NCBI GenBank assembly: GCA_029887795.1 | Contig: JARXPE010000007.1 | Span: 1-51,772, forward strand | DNA: 51,772 nucleotides | Reading direction: 5' to 3' | Source: Thermoproteota archaeon | Lineage (GTDB): Archaea; Thermoproteota; Methanomethylicia; Methanomethylicales; Methanomethylicaceae | Shown: positions 30,281-39,946 of the stretch, in pieces | How the letters are laid out: the number at the start of each line of letters is the position of its first letter | How positions within the stretch are numbered: the first letter of the stretch is position 1 | Program-made: the position numbers and the translations under genes | Notes under the pieces: model-generated | Database searches by the model: none | What the model saw: the letters and a program-made list of their open reading frames with translations, nothing else | What the model was told of the DNA's origin: nothing

Positions 30281-30937
30281 ATGTTGTCACCACAGGATAT
30301 TGAAGCCAAATTCGCTCTCTATGAGCGGCTGAAGAAGGGCACAACTACGGTAGGTGTAGTTTGCAGAGATGGGATAGTGTTGGCGACCGACCGGAGGGTC
30401 ACTTCGGGACTTTATGTGGCCCACAAAAGGGGGAGAAAACTCTTCGTACTGGATGACAATAAAGCGGCGACGATCGCAGGGCTTGTTGCGGATGCCCAAA
30501 TGATCATGGACTATCTCCGTTCTCACATCAACATGATGAAGCTAGCAAACAGAGGTCCCATCTCGACAAAGTCTGTGGCAACCCTCGCATCCAACATACT
30601 CTTTAGCTCCCGCTATTTCCCGTACATCGTCCAATTCATTGTGGCTGGAGTGGATGAAAGCGGACCTAAAATATACGTATTGGACTGGTTTGGGACATTG
30701 ACGGAGGAGAAGTTTGTATCCACCGGATCTGGCTCCCCCTACGCGGTTGGAGTCTTGGAGGCAACCCTGAAGAGGAACCCCTCGGTCTCAGAAGCCCTTC
30801 CCGTAATAGCCAAGGCGGTTAAGTCCGCCATAGAGAGGGATCCCGGGAGCGGAGAAGGAATAGATGTAATGGTGCTCACTAAGGATGGGATTAAGGAGCT
30901 CACGGATGAGGAGATCTCCAAGCTTCTACAACAATAA
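30281..30937 (+). CDS. psmB: Proteasome beta subunit with intact Thr1
   Basis: KKG-TTTVGVVCRDGIVLATDRR...GRKLFVL; T1, D17 and K33 present. Confidence 0.93.
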   Translation: MLSPQDIEAKFALYERLKKGTTTVGVVCRDGIVLATDRRVTSGLYVAHKRGRKLFVLDDNKAATIAGLVADAQMIMDYLRSHINMMKLANRGPISTKSVATLASNILFSSRYFPYIVQFIVAGVDESGPKIYVLDWFGTLTEEKFVSTGSGSPYAVGVLEATLKRNPSVSEALPVIAKAVKSAIERDPGSGEGIDVMVLTKDGIKELTDEEISKLLQQ

Positions 30938-31049
30938 TAGTGGTAGTAGGAGAAACGGTAAAAAGTAACCATGATGGTGAAAGCAGTCTTAGTATTGACG
31001 CTAACAACACGTCAAAAATAACCCTTCCGTCAGATAAAAGGTGCCGTAA

Positions 31050-32966
31050 ATGGCAAACCAAGGTAGTTTAGACACATTTGCAGAGATTAAGAAGGTCATA
31101 CTACGTGAGATACCTTCTGACGCAAGGCTGACAAAAGTGGAGTTCGAAGGTCCTAACATCGTAGTCTATGTTCAGAATCCTAACTTACTCATAGAGAACA
31201 GCGAACCTGTGAAGAGGATCGTCCACGAGATAAAGAAGCGAATAATAATCCGGGCGGATCCCAGCGCCCGGAAGACCGAGGATGAAGCTAAGAAGATCAT
31301 TGAAGAGATCATTCCGAAAGAAGCCGAGATAACCGATATGAACTTCGACGAGGGGACGGGCGAGGTCACAATACTTGCAAAGAAGCCCGGTCTAGTCATA
31401 GGCAAGGGCGGATCCACTCTCAGGGACATTGCCTACCACACCGGGTGGCGGGCTACCATAGTCCGATCCCCTCCGCTGAAGTCCCGGATCGTTGAGCAGA
31501 CGCTTTACTACATGAGCAAGGAGAGCGAGTACCGCCTTCAATTCCTGAGGAAAGTAGGCAGGAGGATACACCGCCCCCCATTATACAAGAGCGAGTGGGT
31601 CACAGTCACCGCTTTGGGTGGTTTCAGAGAGGTGGGGCGGCAAGCCATTCTCGTACAGACTCTGGACAGCAAGGTCCTAATAGACTGCGGAGTCAAGCCG
31701 GGTGCACAAAACCCATTGGACGAGTTTCCTCGGCTCGATGAGGTCGACCTGCAGGATCTGGACGCCGTGATCGTAACCCATGCGCATCTTGACCACTGCG
31801 GGCTGGTCCCCCTACTCTTCAAATACGGGTACAACGGTCCTGTGTACTGCACAAAGCCAACCAAGAGTTTAATGATACTCCTCCAGCTCGACTACTTGGA
31901 TGTTGCGGTAAAGGAGGGCAGACCTCCCCCCTACGGACTCAAAGAGGTCAAGAAGGAACTCTTGAACACAATAGCCCTGGACTATGGCGAGGTCACGGAC
32001 ATATCGCCCGACATCCGACTAACCCTCCACAACGCGGGTCACATCCTGGGGTCAGCCATGGTGCACCTGCACATCGGCGAGGGTCTTCACAACATAGTCT
32101 ACACCGGCGACTTCAAGTACGCGAGGACGCGCCTCCTTGAGCCGGCAACGTCATCATTTCCAAGGGCTGAGACCCTAATCATGGAAAGCACTTACGGCGC
32201 CCCAAACGATGTGGTGCCCTCAAGGGAAGAGACCGAGCGCCTATTCTTGGATTACATCCGGTCTACCATTCAGCAGGGCGGCAAGGTTCTGATACCCATC
32301 TTAGCCGTGGGAAGGGCGCAGGAGATCATGCTTGTCTTAGACGAGGCGATAAAGCTCGGGGCGATACCGCAGATCCCCGTATACATTGAGGGGATGCTTC
32401 AAGAGGTGACAGCTATACACACGGCATACCCCGAGGACTTGGCTCGCGACCTTAAGAACAGGATCTTCCACAAGGGCGAGAATCCGTTTCTCTCGGAGCA
32501 CTTCGTGAGCGTGGACGACAAGAGCGCAAGGCCCGACATTGCCGAGGGCAGCCCCTGCATAATAATGGCAACCTCGGGCATGCTGACGGGAGGTCCTGCT
32601 TTGGAGTACTTCCGGCTCTTGGCACCAGATCCTAAAAACACAATGATCTTTGTGAACTACCAGATCGAGGGGACACTCGGGCGCTCGATCCTACGAGGAG
32701 TCAGGGAGGTCCCGCTCACAGACCCCACTGGAAAACTGAACGTCGTGGAAGTCAAGATGAACGTAGTGTCCATGGACGGATTCTCAGGTCACAGCGACAG
32801 GAAGCAACTTTTAAGGTTCGTAAATAACCTCTCCCCAAGGCCCAAGCACGTACTCGTGGTACACGGGGAGGAGTCTAAATGTGTGAGCCTCTCGGAGTCT
32901 GTTAGGCGGTTCTTCAGGGTTGACGCGGCAGCTCCCAGTGTCGGAGAGAGGATAAGGGTAAAATAA
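31050..32966 (+). CDS. aCPSF1: KH-domain/beta-CASP metallo-beta-lactamase ribonuclease
   Basis: N-terminal KH region, THAHLDHCGLVPLL, HNAGHILGSAMVHL, GFSGHSDRKQL, about 638 aa. Confidence 0.95.
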   Translation: MANQGSLDTFAEIKKVILREIPSDARLTKVEFEGPNIVVYVQNPNLLIENSEPVKRIVHEIKKRIIIRADPSARKTEDEAKKIIEEIIPKEAEITDMNFDEGTGEVTILAKKPGLVIGKGGSTLRDIAYHTGWRATIVRSPPLKSRIVEQTLYYMSKESEYRLQFLRKVGRRIHRPPLYKSEWVTVTALGGFREVGRQAILVQTLDSKVLIDCGVKPGAQNPLDEFPRLDEVDLQDLDAVIVTHAHLDHCGLVPLLFKYGYNGPVYCTKPTKSLMILLQLDYLDVAVKEGRPPPYGLKEVKKELLNTIALDYGEVTDISPDIRLTLHNAGHILGSAMVHLHIGEGLHNIVYTGDFKYARTRLLEPATSSFPRAETLIMESTYGAPNDVVPSREETERLFLDYIRSTIQQGGKVLIPILAVGRAQEIMLVLDEAIKLGAIPQIPVYIEGMLQEVTAIHTAYPEDLARDLKNRIFHKGENPFLSEHFVSVDDKSARPDIAEGSPCIIMATSGMLTGGPALEYFRLLAPDPKNTMIFVNYQIEGTLGRSILRGVREVPLTDPTGKLNVVEVKMNVVSMDGFSGHSDRKQLLRFVNNLSPRPKHVLVVHGEESKCVSLSESVRRFFRVDAAAPSVGERIRVK

Positions 32967-33108
32967 AGTTTTACTTAGAGGCAATTATGATATCGATTTT
33001 AACTGGAATCAGCCAGAAAGCCCACGAGCTTTAGAGTTGGAATGAATTGTATGCCCTCAGTTGAAGGAAGTATTGGAATTACACATTAACTAAAGCATTA
33101 ATCATCAT

Positions 33109-33924
33109 CTATGGAGGGTTGCTTTCAGCCACGATAATGGTGCTAAAGAGCCACCAAGGGTCGTTGAAATTATCCAAGCGCAGCATGTTTATCGGGAATG
33201 TGAATATGCCCTCAATCCTCCAACTCTTGGACAATGCCTCAAAATAGTCATTAATTGAGTATAGGGCGTATTCTTGCTTGATTCTCACTACGTATCTTAA
33301 ATTTTCTCCACTACGCCTATAAAACACTTTTTCAGTCCGCACTCTTGAATTTACAGGATCGTAATTCCATGTGTGAAGCGAAAGAATATCTTCACTGAAT
33401 CTAAACCAGTTCTGAATTGATGGTGAAGAAAGCAACGAATTGAGAAATTTTTCTTTTAAAATATCAACTAGTATTAAAATTCCTTTCTTCCTTATTTTTT
33501 TACATAGGCTTGAGAAAAAAACCCTCATATCATCGACCGTTTTCCAAGCAGGTGCTAGAATGCAAATAGCAGCATCAAATTCACTAGGAGTTGTCGGGTC
33601 AAGGCAGAATTCTTTATAATCGCCCACAAAATAATTTGTATTTTTTGAGACTCCTAGTTTCTTCGCATCTCTCTTGGCTTCCTCAATACATTTTTTCGAG
33701 AGATCTATTCCAGTAACCTCGAAGCCGCAGACCGCCAAGCGGTTGGATATCCGCCCGACCCCGCATCCAAGGTCCAGAATGCGTTTTATTCGGCCCTTCT
33801 TCCGCAGTAACACCTCAATTAGGTCTATATCTCGATCTCCTGTCCAATATTGACTTTTTAGCATCTCGTACCAAAGGTTTTCATCATATCCATATATTTT
33901 GTTACCACTATTAGTCTCGGGCAT
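33109..33924 (-). CDS. Class I SAM-dependent methyltransferase, last gene of the ABC operon
   Basis: Motif I RILDLGCGVGRISNRLAVCGFEVTGIDLS; overlaps upstream ATPase gene by 14 nt. Confidence 0.85.
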   Translation of the reverse strand: MPETNSGNKIYGYDENLWYEMLKSQYWTGDRDIDLIEVLLRKKGRIKRILDLGCGVGRISNRLAVCGFEVTGIDLSKKCIEEAKRDAKKLGVSKNTNYFVGDYKEFCLDPTTPSEFDAAICILAPAWKTVDDMRVFFSSLCKKIRKKGILILVDILKEKFLNSLLSSPSIQNWFRFSEDILSLHTWNYDPVNSRVRTEKVFYRRSGENLRYVVRIKQEYALYSINDYFEALSKSWRIEGIFTFPINMLRLDNFNDPWWLFSTIIVAESNPP

Positions 33925-34861
33925 ACAAATGGCACCTCACCATTCCACCATCGATCAAAAAAGGTAAAGGCCTCCGCGACTCGCAAACAGTAGTAGAATG
34001 CTTGCATCTTGGATGGAAACTACATCCAGATGGAGGCGTGACCATGCTGGGACTCTCTCCCGGTATAGGCAAAAGCCCTCTAGACGGCAACGACAAAAGC
34101 AAAGCCTGAGAATATGGATGTCTTGGAGACTCGAAGAACTCTCTCTTATAGCAAACCTCTACTAGGTCTCCGCAGTAAAGTACACAAATTCTATCTGAGA
34201 CTTCTTTCAGGAAATTGAGGTCATGGGATACAATAATCATAGATTCAAAGTTTTTTCTTGAAATTTTTATGAGCTCTATCACCAGTCGCTTCATACGTTC
34301 ATCTAGCCCCTTTGTGGGCTCGTCCACAAATAAAATCTTGGAGGGTGCAGAGGTTCCCATTGCAACCAAGACGCGCTGAAGTGTTCCGCCGCTTATTTGG
34401 TGCCTATATATCTGTGCCACCTTTGATGGATTTTTTACTCCGAGTTTTCCCAGAAGATCTGATGCCATATTATACCCCTCCTCCTTGGACTTTCCAAAAT
34501 GCTCCATGGGGCGCTCTGAAATTTGAACCCAGTTTCTTATACAAGGGTTTAATGACCCGAAACCCTGAGGGATTATTGAAAAACTTCTACCAAGGATTTT
34601 CTTGAATTCTCTCTCCTTTATATTTAGGATGTTTAGACCGTTATAAAAGATCCTCCCTCTCACCTTGGCGTTTTCCGGGAGCAACCTTAGTGTTGCTTGA
34701 AGTAGGACTGTTTTCCCACTTCCGGACTCACCAACTATTCCAAGAACTTCCCCTCTATAGACTTCAAGGTCTATGCCTCTAAGGGCATTTACTTTGAGTC
34801 CGCCCATGTCAAAGGTGACTTCAATCCCATTGTACTCTAAAAGCGCCCTTGAATCATGCAT
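33911..34861 (-). CDS. Nickel/peptide-type ABC transporter ATPase (DppD/NikD-like)
   Basis: GESGSGKTVLL, ISGGTLQRVLVAMG, LFVDEPTKGLD, C-terminal oligopeptide-type CxxHPRCKH motif. Confidence 0.93.
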   Translation of the reverse strand: MHDSRALLEYNGIEVTFDMGGLKVNALRGIDLEVYRGEVLGIVGESGSGKTVLLQATLRLLPENAKVRGRIFYNGLNILNIKEREFKKILGRSFSIIPQGFGSLNPCIRNWVQISERPMEHFGKSKEEGYNMASDLLGKLGVKNPSKVAQIYRHQISGGTLQRVLVAMGTSAPSKILFVDEPTKGLDERMKRLVIELIKISRKNFESMIIVSHDLNFLKEVSDRICVLYCGDLVEVCYKREFFESPRHPYSQALLLSLPSRGLLPIPGESPSMVTPPSGCSFHPRCKHSTTVCESRRPLPFLIDGGMVRCHLYARD

Positions 34862-35804
34862 ACCTCCAACACCTGACCTTTCTACCCCCATAAACCTCGG
34901 ACTCTGGGGGAGGATATTGGCAGCATACCTCAGAAACTATTTCGCACTCGCCATAGAAACCGCACGGAGAATTTTGTTTGAACTCTGTCTTGGGCGGCAC
35001 TCCCATTAATAATGATTTTGTGTACGGATGAAGTGGCGTTTTTAATATATCACGTGTATATCCAGATTCTACGATCCTTCCACCGAGCATTACAAACATT
35101 TTTTCAGAAACTAATTTTGCAAGCTCCAGGTCATGAGTTAAGAATACGATGCCAATATTCGACTCTGATTGTAAATCAAGTATCGTCCTTACAATCTTTG
35201 CCTGAATGGAGGGATCAAGCATAGAGGTAGGCTCATCGGCTATGATGATCTCAGGGCTTAAGATAAATGCTCTTGCGATGACAACTCTCTGGAGCTCCCC
35301 TCCGCTGACGTTCCTGGGTTTTCTCCTAAGCTGATCCATCCCAATGCCCACTCTTTCGCAGACCTCTTTAACTCTCTCAAATTCATCTTGCTTAGAGCAA
35401 ATCTTTTGTATCCTAAGCGGTTCCGCCAAGCTGTCATAAAGATACCATGTGGGATCGAGAGCGAGGTCGGGGCATTGTGGGATGTATTGAACTCGCATTC
35501 TGAAAACCTTTTTCTCACTTTTGTTTAACTCAGAGAGCTTTTTTCCCTCGAATCTAACCTCTCCAGAATTCGGGGTGATCAATCCGCACAAGATCTTTGC
35601 GAGAGTGCTCTTGCCACTGCCCGACTCGCCAATTATGCACACCTTTTCGCCTTTAAAGATGGAGAAGTTTACGTTCTCCAATGCAACTGTCTTTCTCCTC
35701 TTAAAAGATATATACCATTTAGATACGTGCTCTGCACTTAGAATCACATTGGACTCTAAATTATTCGGAGTTCTTATTCCTGAAAGATCCTGAATTAACC
35801 TCAA
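34854..35804 (-). CDS. Nickel/peptide-type ABC transporter ATPase (DppF/NikE-like)
   Basis: GESGSGKSTLAKILCGL, SGGELQRVVIARA, IIADEPTSMLD; TTG start at 35804 preferred over ORF-track start. Confidence 0.92.
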   Translation of the reverse strand: MRLIQDLSGIRTPNNLESNVILSAEHVSKWYISFKRRKTVALENVNFSIFKGEKVCIIGESGSGKSTLAKILCGLITPNSGEVRFEGKKLSELNKSEKKVFRMRVQYIPQCPDLALDPTWYLYDSLAEPLRIQKICSKQDEFERVKEVCERVGIGMDQLRRKPRNVSGGELQRVVIARAFILSPEIIIADEPTSMLDPSIQAKIVRTILDLQSESNIGIVFLTHDLELAKLVSEKMFVMLGGRIVESGYTRDILKTPLHPYTKSLLMGVPPKTEFKQNSPCGFYGECEIVSEVCCQYPPPESEVYGGRKVRCWRYA

Positions 35805-36637
35805 ATTTTTCCCTCCAAAGATTTCGGACCAATTCGGTATCTCTGCTCCAAACCCATCCCTAATAGAATAAATCCAAGGCTCGTCATAGAGATGGCGATG
35901 CCTGGCGGAACAAAAGTCCACCAGGCTCCTTGCAAAAGCGCACCCCGCGTCATTGCAAAATGTAGGATGGTTCCCCAGCTTGGATTTGTAGGATCGCTTA
36001 GCCCGATGAAGCTCAACCCCGCCTCAAGAAGGATCGCATGGGAGATGCTGAGTACAAATCGTGCCAAGACAACTCCCAATACGTTAGGGAGGATGTGCCT
36101 GAACACGATGTAGATTTTACTTGCATCTATTCCGATTAGGCCCTCTACAAATGTGCTGGATCTAAGTTGCCAGGCACGGGCTCTCACCAGTCTGGCGGTG
36201 GTTGGCCACCAGAGTAGACCGATAACCAAGACAACGTTCCAAAAAGATGGCGACAGGTAGGCTGTCAGAACTATCATGAGTGGCAGTGCGGGAATCACTA
36301 TGAAGAGGTCCGTTAACCAACCCAATATATCATCTAAACTACCCCCGCAGAATCCTGATAAAGCTCCAATTACAGTTCCTATTAGAGTGGATACCAGTGA
36401 TCCTATTATCCCTATGGAAAGTGAAACTCTGCTCCCGCGGAATATTAAAGTCAGAACATCATCACCTAAATCGTCAGTCCCTAAAAGGTTAGATTGTGAA
36501 GGAGGTGAGTAGGGAGATTCTGATCTAGGATAAAAGATCACATTACCAACTACAAACGATAAAATTACCATTACTAAAACGAGCGATATTAAGAGCAACC
36601 CTGTGGTCTCCATAAAGGATGGTTTAATTCCGACCAT
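35801..36637 (-). CDS. ABC transporter permease (DppC/NikC-like)
   Basis: LLGTDDLGDDVLTLIFRGSRVSLSIGIIGS and FRHILPNVLGVVLARF EAA-loop region. Confidence 0.92.
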   Translation of the reverse strand: MVGIKPSFMETTGLLLISLVLVMVILSFVVGNVIFYPRSESPYSPPSQSNLLGTDDLGDDVLTLIFRGSRVSLSIGIIGSLVSTLIGTVIGALSGFCGGSLDDILGWLTDLFIVIPALPLMIVLTAYLSPSFWNVVLVIGLLWWPTTARLVRARAWQLRSSTFVEGLIGIDASKIYIVFRHILPNVLGVVLARFVLSISHAILLEAGLSFIGLSDPTNPSWGTILHFAMTRGALLQGAWWTFVPPGIAISMTSLGFILLGMGLEQRYRIGPKSLEGKI

Positions 36638-37640
36638 TTTCCCTCAACCTTATCCTAGGATCAATTGCATATGATGCAAGATCTGCCAATGCATTAGCCA
36701 GCACAACAATCAAAGCAGTCATGGTAAAAGTTGCTTGCAGCAAGGGGTAGTCCCTCTCCACAACTGCTTGCCACATAGTGTAACCCATCCCGGGCCAGCT
36801 GAATGCTATCTCAACTAATAGTGCCCCTGAAAACGTAAACCCCAACTCAATTGCAGCGATGGATAAAAAAGGAGCAAGGGAGGGGATAAAGAGATGCCTA
36901 ATCTTAAATTTAATATAACTCAATCCCTTTGATTTTGCAGTGATTATGAATGGTTCTTCGGCTATCTCTAGTGTGAGCCCCCTCATTATGATTGCAACAT
37001 AAGCGGCATTAAATAGGGCGATCACACTAAAGGGGAGGATCATGTGGCTGACACCCGTGATTATAGACATTCCGGGGGAGGGCGCCCCTCCAATTGGCGT
37101 AAGGTTGAACCAGAGCGAAAATACAAGAATTGCAACTATGGCCATCCAATAAGGGGGCACCGAATACAACACCATTAGTAAGGATGAAATAGCTTTCTTA
37201 TGGGCCCTTTCGGGGTTAAACCCCAAGTGAAGACCCAGCATCGCCCCTGTCACCAAAGATAACAAGGTCGGAGGCAGAGTCATAAGTAAGGTCAAGGGGA
37301 CTCTCTCCGCTATTATCTCTGCTATTGGTCTTCCATAACTGAACGAGTATCCTAGGTCTCCTCTGAACAGGTTGCCCAAGTAGATGATGAACTGATCAAA
37401 TATTGGTTTGTTCAGTCCGTACTTGGCACTTAAGGATTGTATCAGCTCCGGATTCCTTATCGCCGCTCCGTAAACTTCTTCTCCAAACAGAAAGAGAAGA
37501 GGATCTCCGGGCATCAGTCTTGGCATAGCAAAATTTAGAAATATGATGGTAAAAACTAGAGTAAAATACCTAACAAACTTTCGGATAAAAAAAGATGTAT
37601 TGAGTGACGCTCTCATCGCTGGATCGTTAAGACCTTCCAA
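36624..37640 (-). CDS. ABC transporter permease (DppB/NikB-like)
   Basis: FVRYFTLVFTIIFLNFAMPRLMPGDP, GDLGYSFSYGRPIAEIIAERVPLTLLMTLP, FTFSGALLVEIAFSWPGMG. Confidence 0.93.
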   Translation of the reverse strand: MEGLNDPAMRASLNTSFFIRKFVRYFTLVFTIIFLNFAMPRLMPGDPLLFLFGEEVYGAAIRNPELIQSLSAKYGLNKPIFDQFIIYLGNLFRGDLGYSFSYGRPIAEIIAERVPLTLLMTLPPTLLSLVTGAMLGLHLGFNPERAHKKAISSLLMVLYSVPPYWMAIVAILVFSLWFNLTPIGGAPSPGMSIITGVSHMILPFSVIALFNAAYVAIIMRGLTLEIAEEPFIITAKSKGLSYIKFKIRHLFIPSLAPFLSIAAIELGFTFSGALLVEIAFSWPGMGYTMWQAVVERDYPLLQATFTMTALIVVLANALADLASYAIDPRIRLRENGRN

Positions 37641-37657
37641 TTAGGCAATTACCTCCA

Positions 37658-39280
37658 TCACTTAACAACCACTGAAAACCATGTGTCCTTACCAAGAATT
37701 CCGTACATTGTGTCATAGACGAGCCCACTAACGAGATCGGATCTATAGGGCTGTATTATTTTGCCCCAGTACAAGGGTATGGCATACATATTCTCGGCAT
37801 ACAGATCTTGCAGTTTAGCATAGAGTTCCCTTACGCGGGTCTGGTTGGCAGTCTTTATTATCTCATCGACTACTGAATGGTATACTGGATCGCCCACGTT
37901 CGCCCATCCCATGTTTCTGTTATCGAAGTACAGCGTGCCTGCACCCGCGTACATTATCATACCCCAAAATGTTGTTCTGGAGATTGCTGAATCGAAGTCT
38001 TTAGTGTTCTGAGTGATAGTCTGGAATGTGCTGACGTCCGCCGTCACTATCTGCGTCCTTATCCCTATTTTTTCAAGATCCCTCTTCACGAGCTCCGCGA
38101 GCTTGAGCGACTCAGAAATATCCGATCTAGCCAAGATCCTCATGTTAAAGTCAGTCCCGTTGGGGTATTCCCTCCAGCCATCCCCATTTCGGTCGAGGAA
38201 CCCAATAGAAGAGAGGATCTCGCCAGCATAGGATGCATTCTTCATTAGTTTTGGTTTAGGAACATAATAGTCCCAACAGTCTGGTATCCATCCTCTAGTA
38301 GGGGTCTTGGCATATCCTGCTGATATGTAGTTGACATAATCGCTGTATTCAAGTGCGTAGGATATCGCAATCCTGAACTCGGTCATATTATAGGGATATC
38401 GCATGCAGTTAAACCACAAACTGTTGTCCACCCCAAAGTTCGGCAAGATGATCATCGTTACGTTCTTATCTTCTAACAAGGAAGGCACATAGATCGGATC
38501 TATGCCCTTCGCATATGCATATGTGGCCGCAATATCGCCTTTCTTAAGTGCCATTAACATGGCGTCCGTAGTCGTGTACATCTTTAGAATTACTTTATCC
38601 ACATTGGGCGGCCCCCTCCAGTAATCCTTGTTTGAGAGGAATGTCATTGTGCCCGATGCTGCATCGAAGCCGCCGTAAACAAATGGTCCGCATCCGACGT
38701 TCCTATCGTTACCGGTGTATGATGCTGGTTCTGCGACGCTCGACCATATATGTTTGGGCATCAATCTCGTTGCAGCCAACCCAACCACGAACGAGTTCCA
38801 TTCTTTGCTAAGTGTTACCTCGACGGTTCTATTATCCAGTGCCGATGCGGATTGAACAAACTGGAAGTGTGTTGCGTAGTTGGGATCCTTTTGTTTGAGG
38901 TACATTATCGTGAATGCCACATCCTCGGCTGTAACTCTTTGCCCATCGTGCCATTTCGTATCCACAATCAGGGTCAACCTCCAAACCTTTGAATCACTTG
39001 TAGTCCAGTTTACTAAGTATGGAACTATGTTTCCCGAGGCATCCACTCTCGCCAAAGGATCAAGAATAAAGCAGGCTGAGAAGATCCCCATGTAATAGTC
39101 TTTGACGTAGTTGTCCGTCTTAACGACATTTACGGTTCCTATTGTTAGCGTCCTCGTTACATTTTGAGTCTGCTGTGTGGTTTGGTTAGGGTTAAAAAAT
39201 CCTGTGGGCGCCGATACCATCACACCAACTATTGCTACTATGATTATTCCCGCCGAAATTAGCAAATAAGTCTTTTTCAA
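37658..39280 (-). CDS. ABC transporter substrate-binding protein (SBP_bac_5 family; NikA/DppA-like)
   Basis: Signal/TM N-terminus; WRLTLIVDTKWHDGQRVTAEDVAFTI; FRIAISYALEY; TTG start with upstream GGTGAG. Confidence 0.92.
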   Translation of the reverse strand: MKKTYLLISAGIIIVAIVGVMVSAPTGFFNPNQTTQQTQNVTRTLTIGTVNVVKTDNYVKDYYMGIFSACFILDPLARVDASGNIVPYLVNWTTSDSKVWRLTLIVDTKWHDGQRVTAEDVAFTIMYLKQKDPNYATHFQFVQSASALDNRTVEVTLSKEWNSFVVGLAATRLMPKHIWSSVAEPASYTGNDRNVGCGPFVYGGFDAASGTMTFLSNKDYWRGPPNVDKVILKMYTTTDAMLMALKKGDIAATYAYAKGIDPIYVPSLLEDKNVTMIILPNFGVDNSLWFNCMRYPYNMTEFRIAISYALEYSDYVNYISAGYAKTPTRGWIPDCWDYYVPKPKLMKNASYAGEILSSIGFLDRNGDGWREYPNGTDFNMRILARSDISESLKLAELVKRDLEKIGIRTQIVTADVSTFQTITQNTKDFDSAISRTTFWGMIMYAGAGTLYFDNRNMGWANVGDPVYHSVVDEIIKTANQTRVRELYAKLQDLYAENMYAIPLYWGKIIQPYRSDLVSGLVYDTMYGILGKDTWFSVVVK

Positions 39281-39309
39281 TCACTCTCACCTTATGATAT
39301 TACTTTTTT

Positions 39310-39333
39310 AAAAGTTAGTAACACTTAACTTTT
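39310..39333. promoter_or_regulatory. Inverted repeat AAAAGTTA-N8-TAACTTTT over the ABC-operon promoter
   Basis: 8-bp perfect arms; overlaps TTTTAAAA TATA-like element. Confidence 0.45.
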
Positions 39334-39352
39334 TTGTTTCTTATGAAACAAA
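39333..39352. promoter_or_regulatory. Candidate operator palindrome TTTGTTTC-TTAT-GAAACAAA
   Basis: Arms TTTGTTTC/GAAACAAA, matched by the palindrome upstream of hemA. Confidence 0.6.
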
Positions 39353-39430
39353 GAACTCAAGTTTTTGTTCTGACAATTTAAAAATGGTCTCATATCTCAT
39401 GGATGACATACCGTTAAAAAATCAGGTTTA

Positions 39431-39451
39431 ATTAAATTGACTCAATTAAAT
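39431..39451. promoter_or_regulatory. Palindrome ATTAAATTGACTCAATTAAAT just upstream of sirC
   Basis: 10 positions either side of a central C with one mismatched pair; about 28 nt before the TTG start. Confidence 0.4.
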
Positions 39452-39478
39452 AATTAGGTTGGTTATGGGGGTAATGCC

Positions 39479-39940
39479 TTGGTAAAAAAGGGGGTGCTTC
39501 TCTACTTTAAAACAGAGGGAATGAGGGTTTTGGTCGTAGGATCGGGCAATATTGGGCGGAGAAAAATCTTTAAACTAATCAATGGCGGGGCCGATGTGAC
39601 AGTTGTAACGAAAGGAAGACTAGATGGAATCGAATCTTTCGGTGCAAAAATCGAGATCGGCGACGGTCTTGAGTACCTTTCAAAAAATATAGATCAATTC
39701 GATATGGTCGTCGCAGCCACAAACGATCCGGAATTAAATTCTAAGATCTCCAAGTTAGCCATGCACCACAGAAAGCTGGTAAATTCCGTCACTTCTTCTG
39801 AAGAATGCAATATAATGTTTCCTGCTATTCTGGATTACAAAAAGTTTCAGATAGGGGTAACGACAGGCGGCTCAGATCCTAAACTCGCCAAAAGGGTAAA
39901 GGAAAAATTGTCGCAATTGATAAAACCAGAAGAATTCTGA
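39479..39940 (+). CDS. Precorrin-2 dehydrogenase (SirC/CysG N-terminal type)
   Basis: MRVLVVGSGNIGRRKIFKLINGGADVTVV, VVAATNDPELNSKI, NSVTSSEECNIMFPAILDYKKFQIGVTTGGSDPKLAKRVKEKL. Confidence 0.9.
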   Translation: MVKKGVLLYFKTEGMRVLVVGSGNIGRRKIFKLINGGADVTVVTKGRLDGIESFGAKIEIGDGLEYLSKNIDQFDMVVAATNDPELNSKISKLAMHHRKLVNSVTSSEECNIMFPAILDYKKFQIGVTTGGSDPKLAKRVKEKLSQLIKPEEF

Positions 39941-39946
39941 CCAATG

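Noticed and set aside
35805-35921. N-terminal extension of the NikE/DppF-like ATPase
   Set aside because: Lies inside the permease coding region; TTG at 35804 gives a normal length and a 4-nt overlap.
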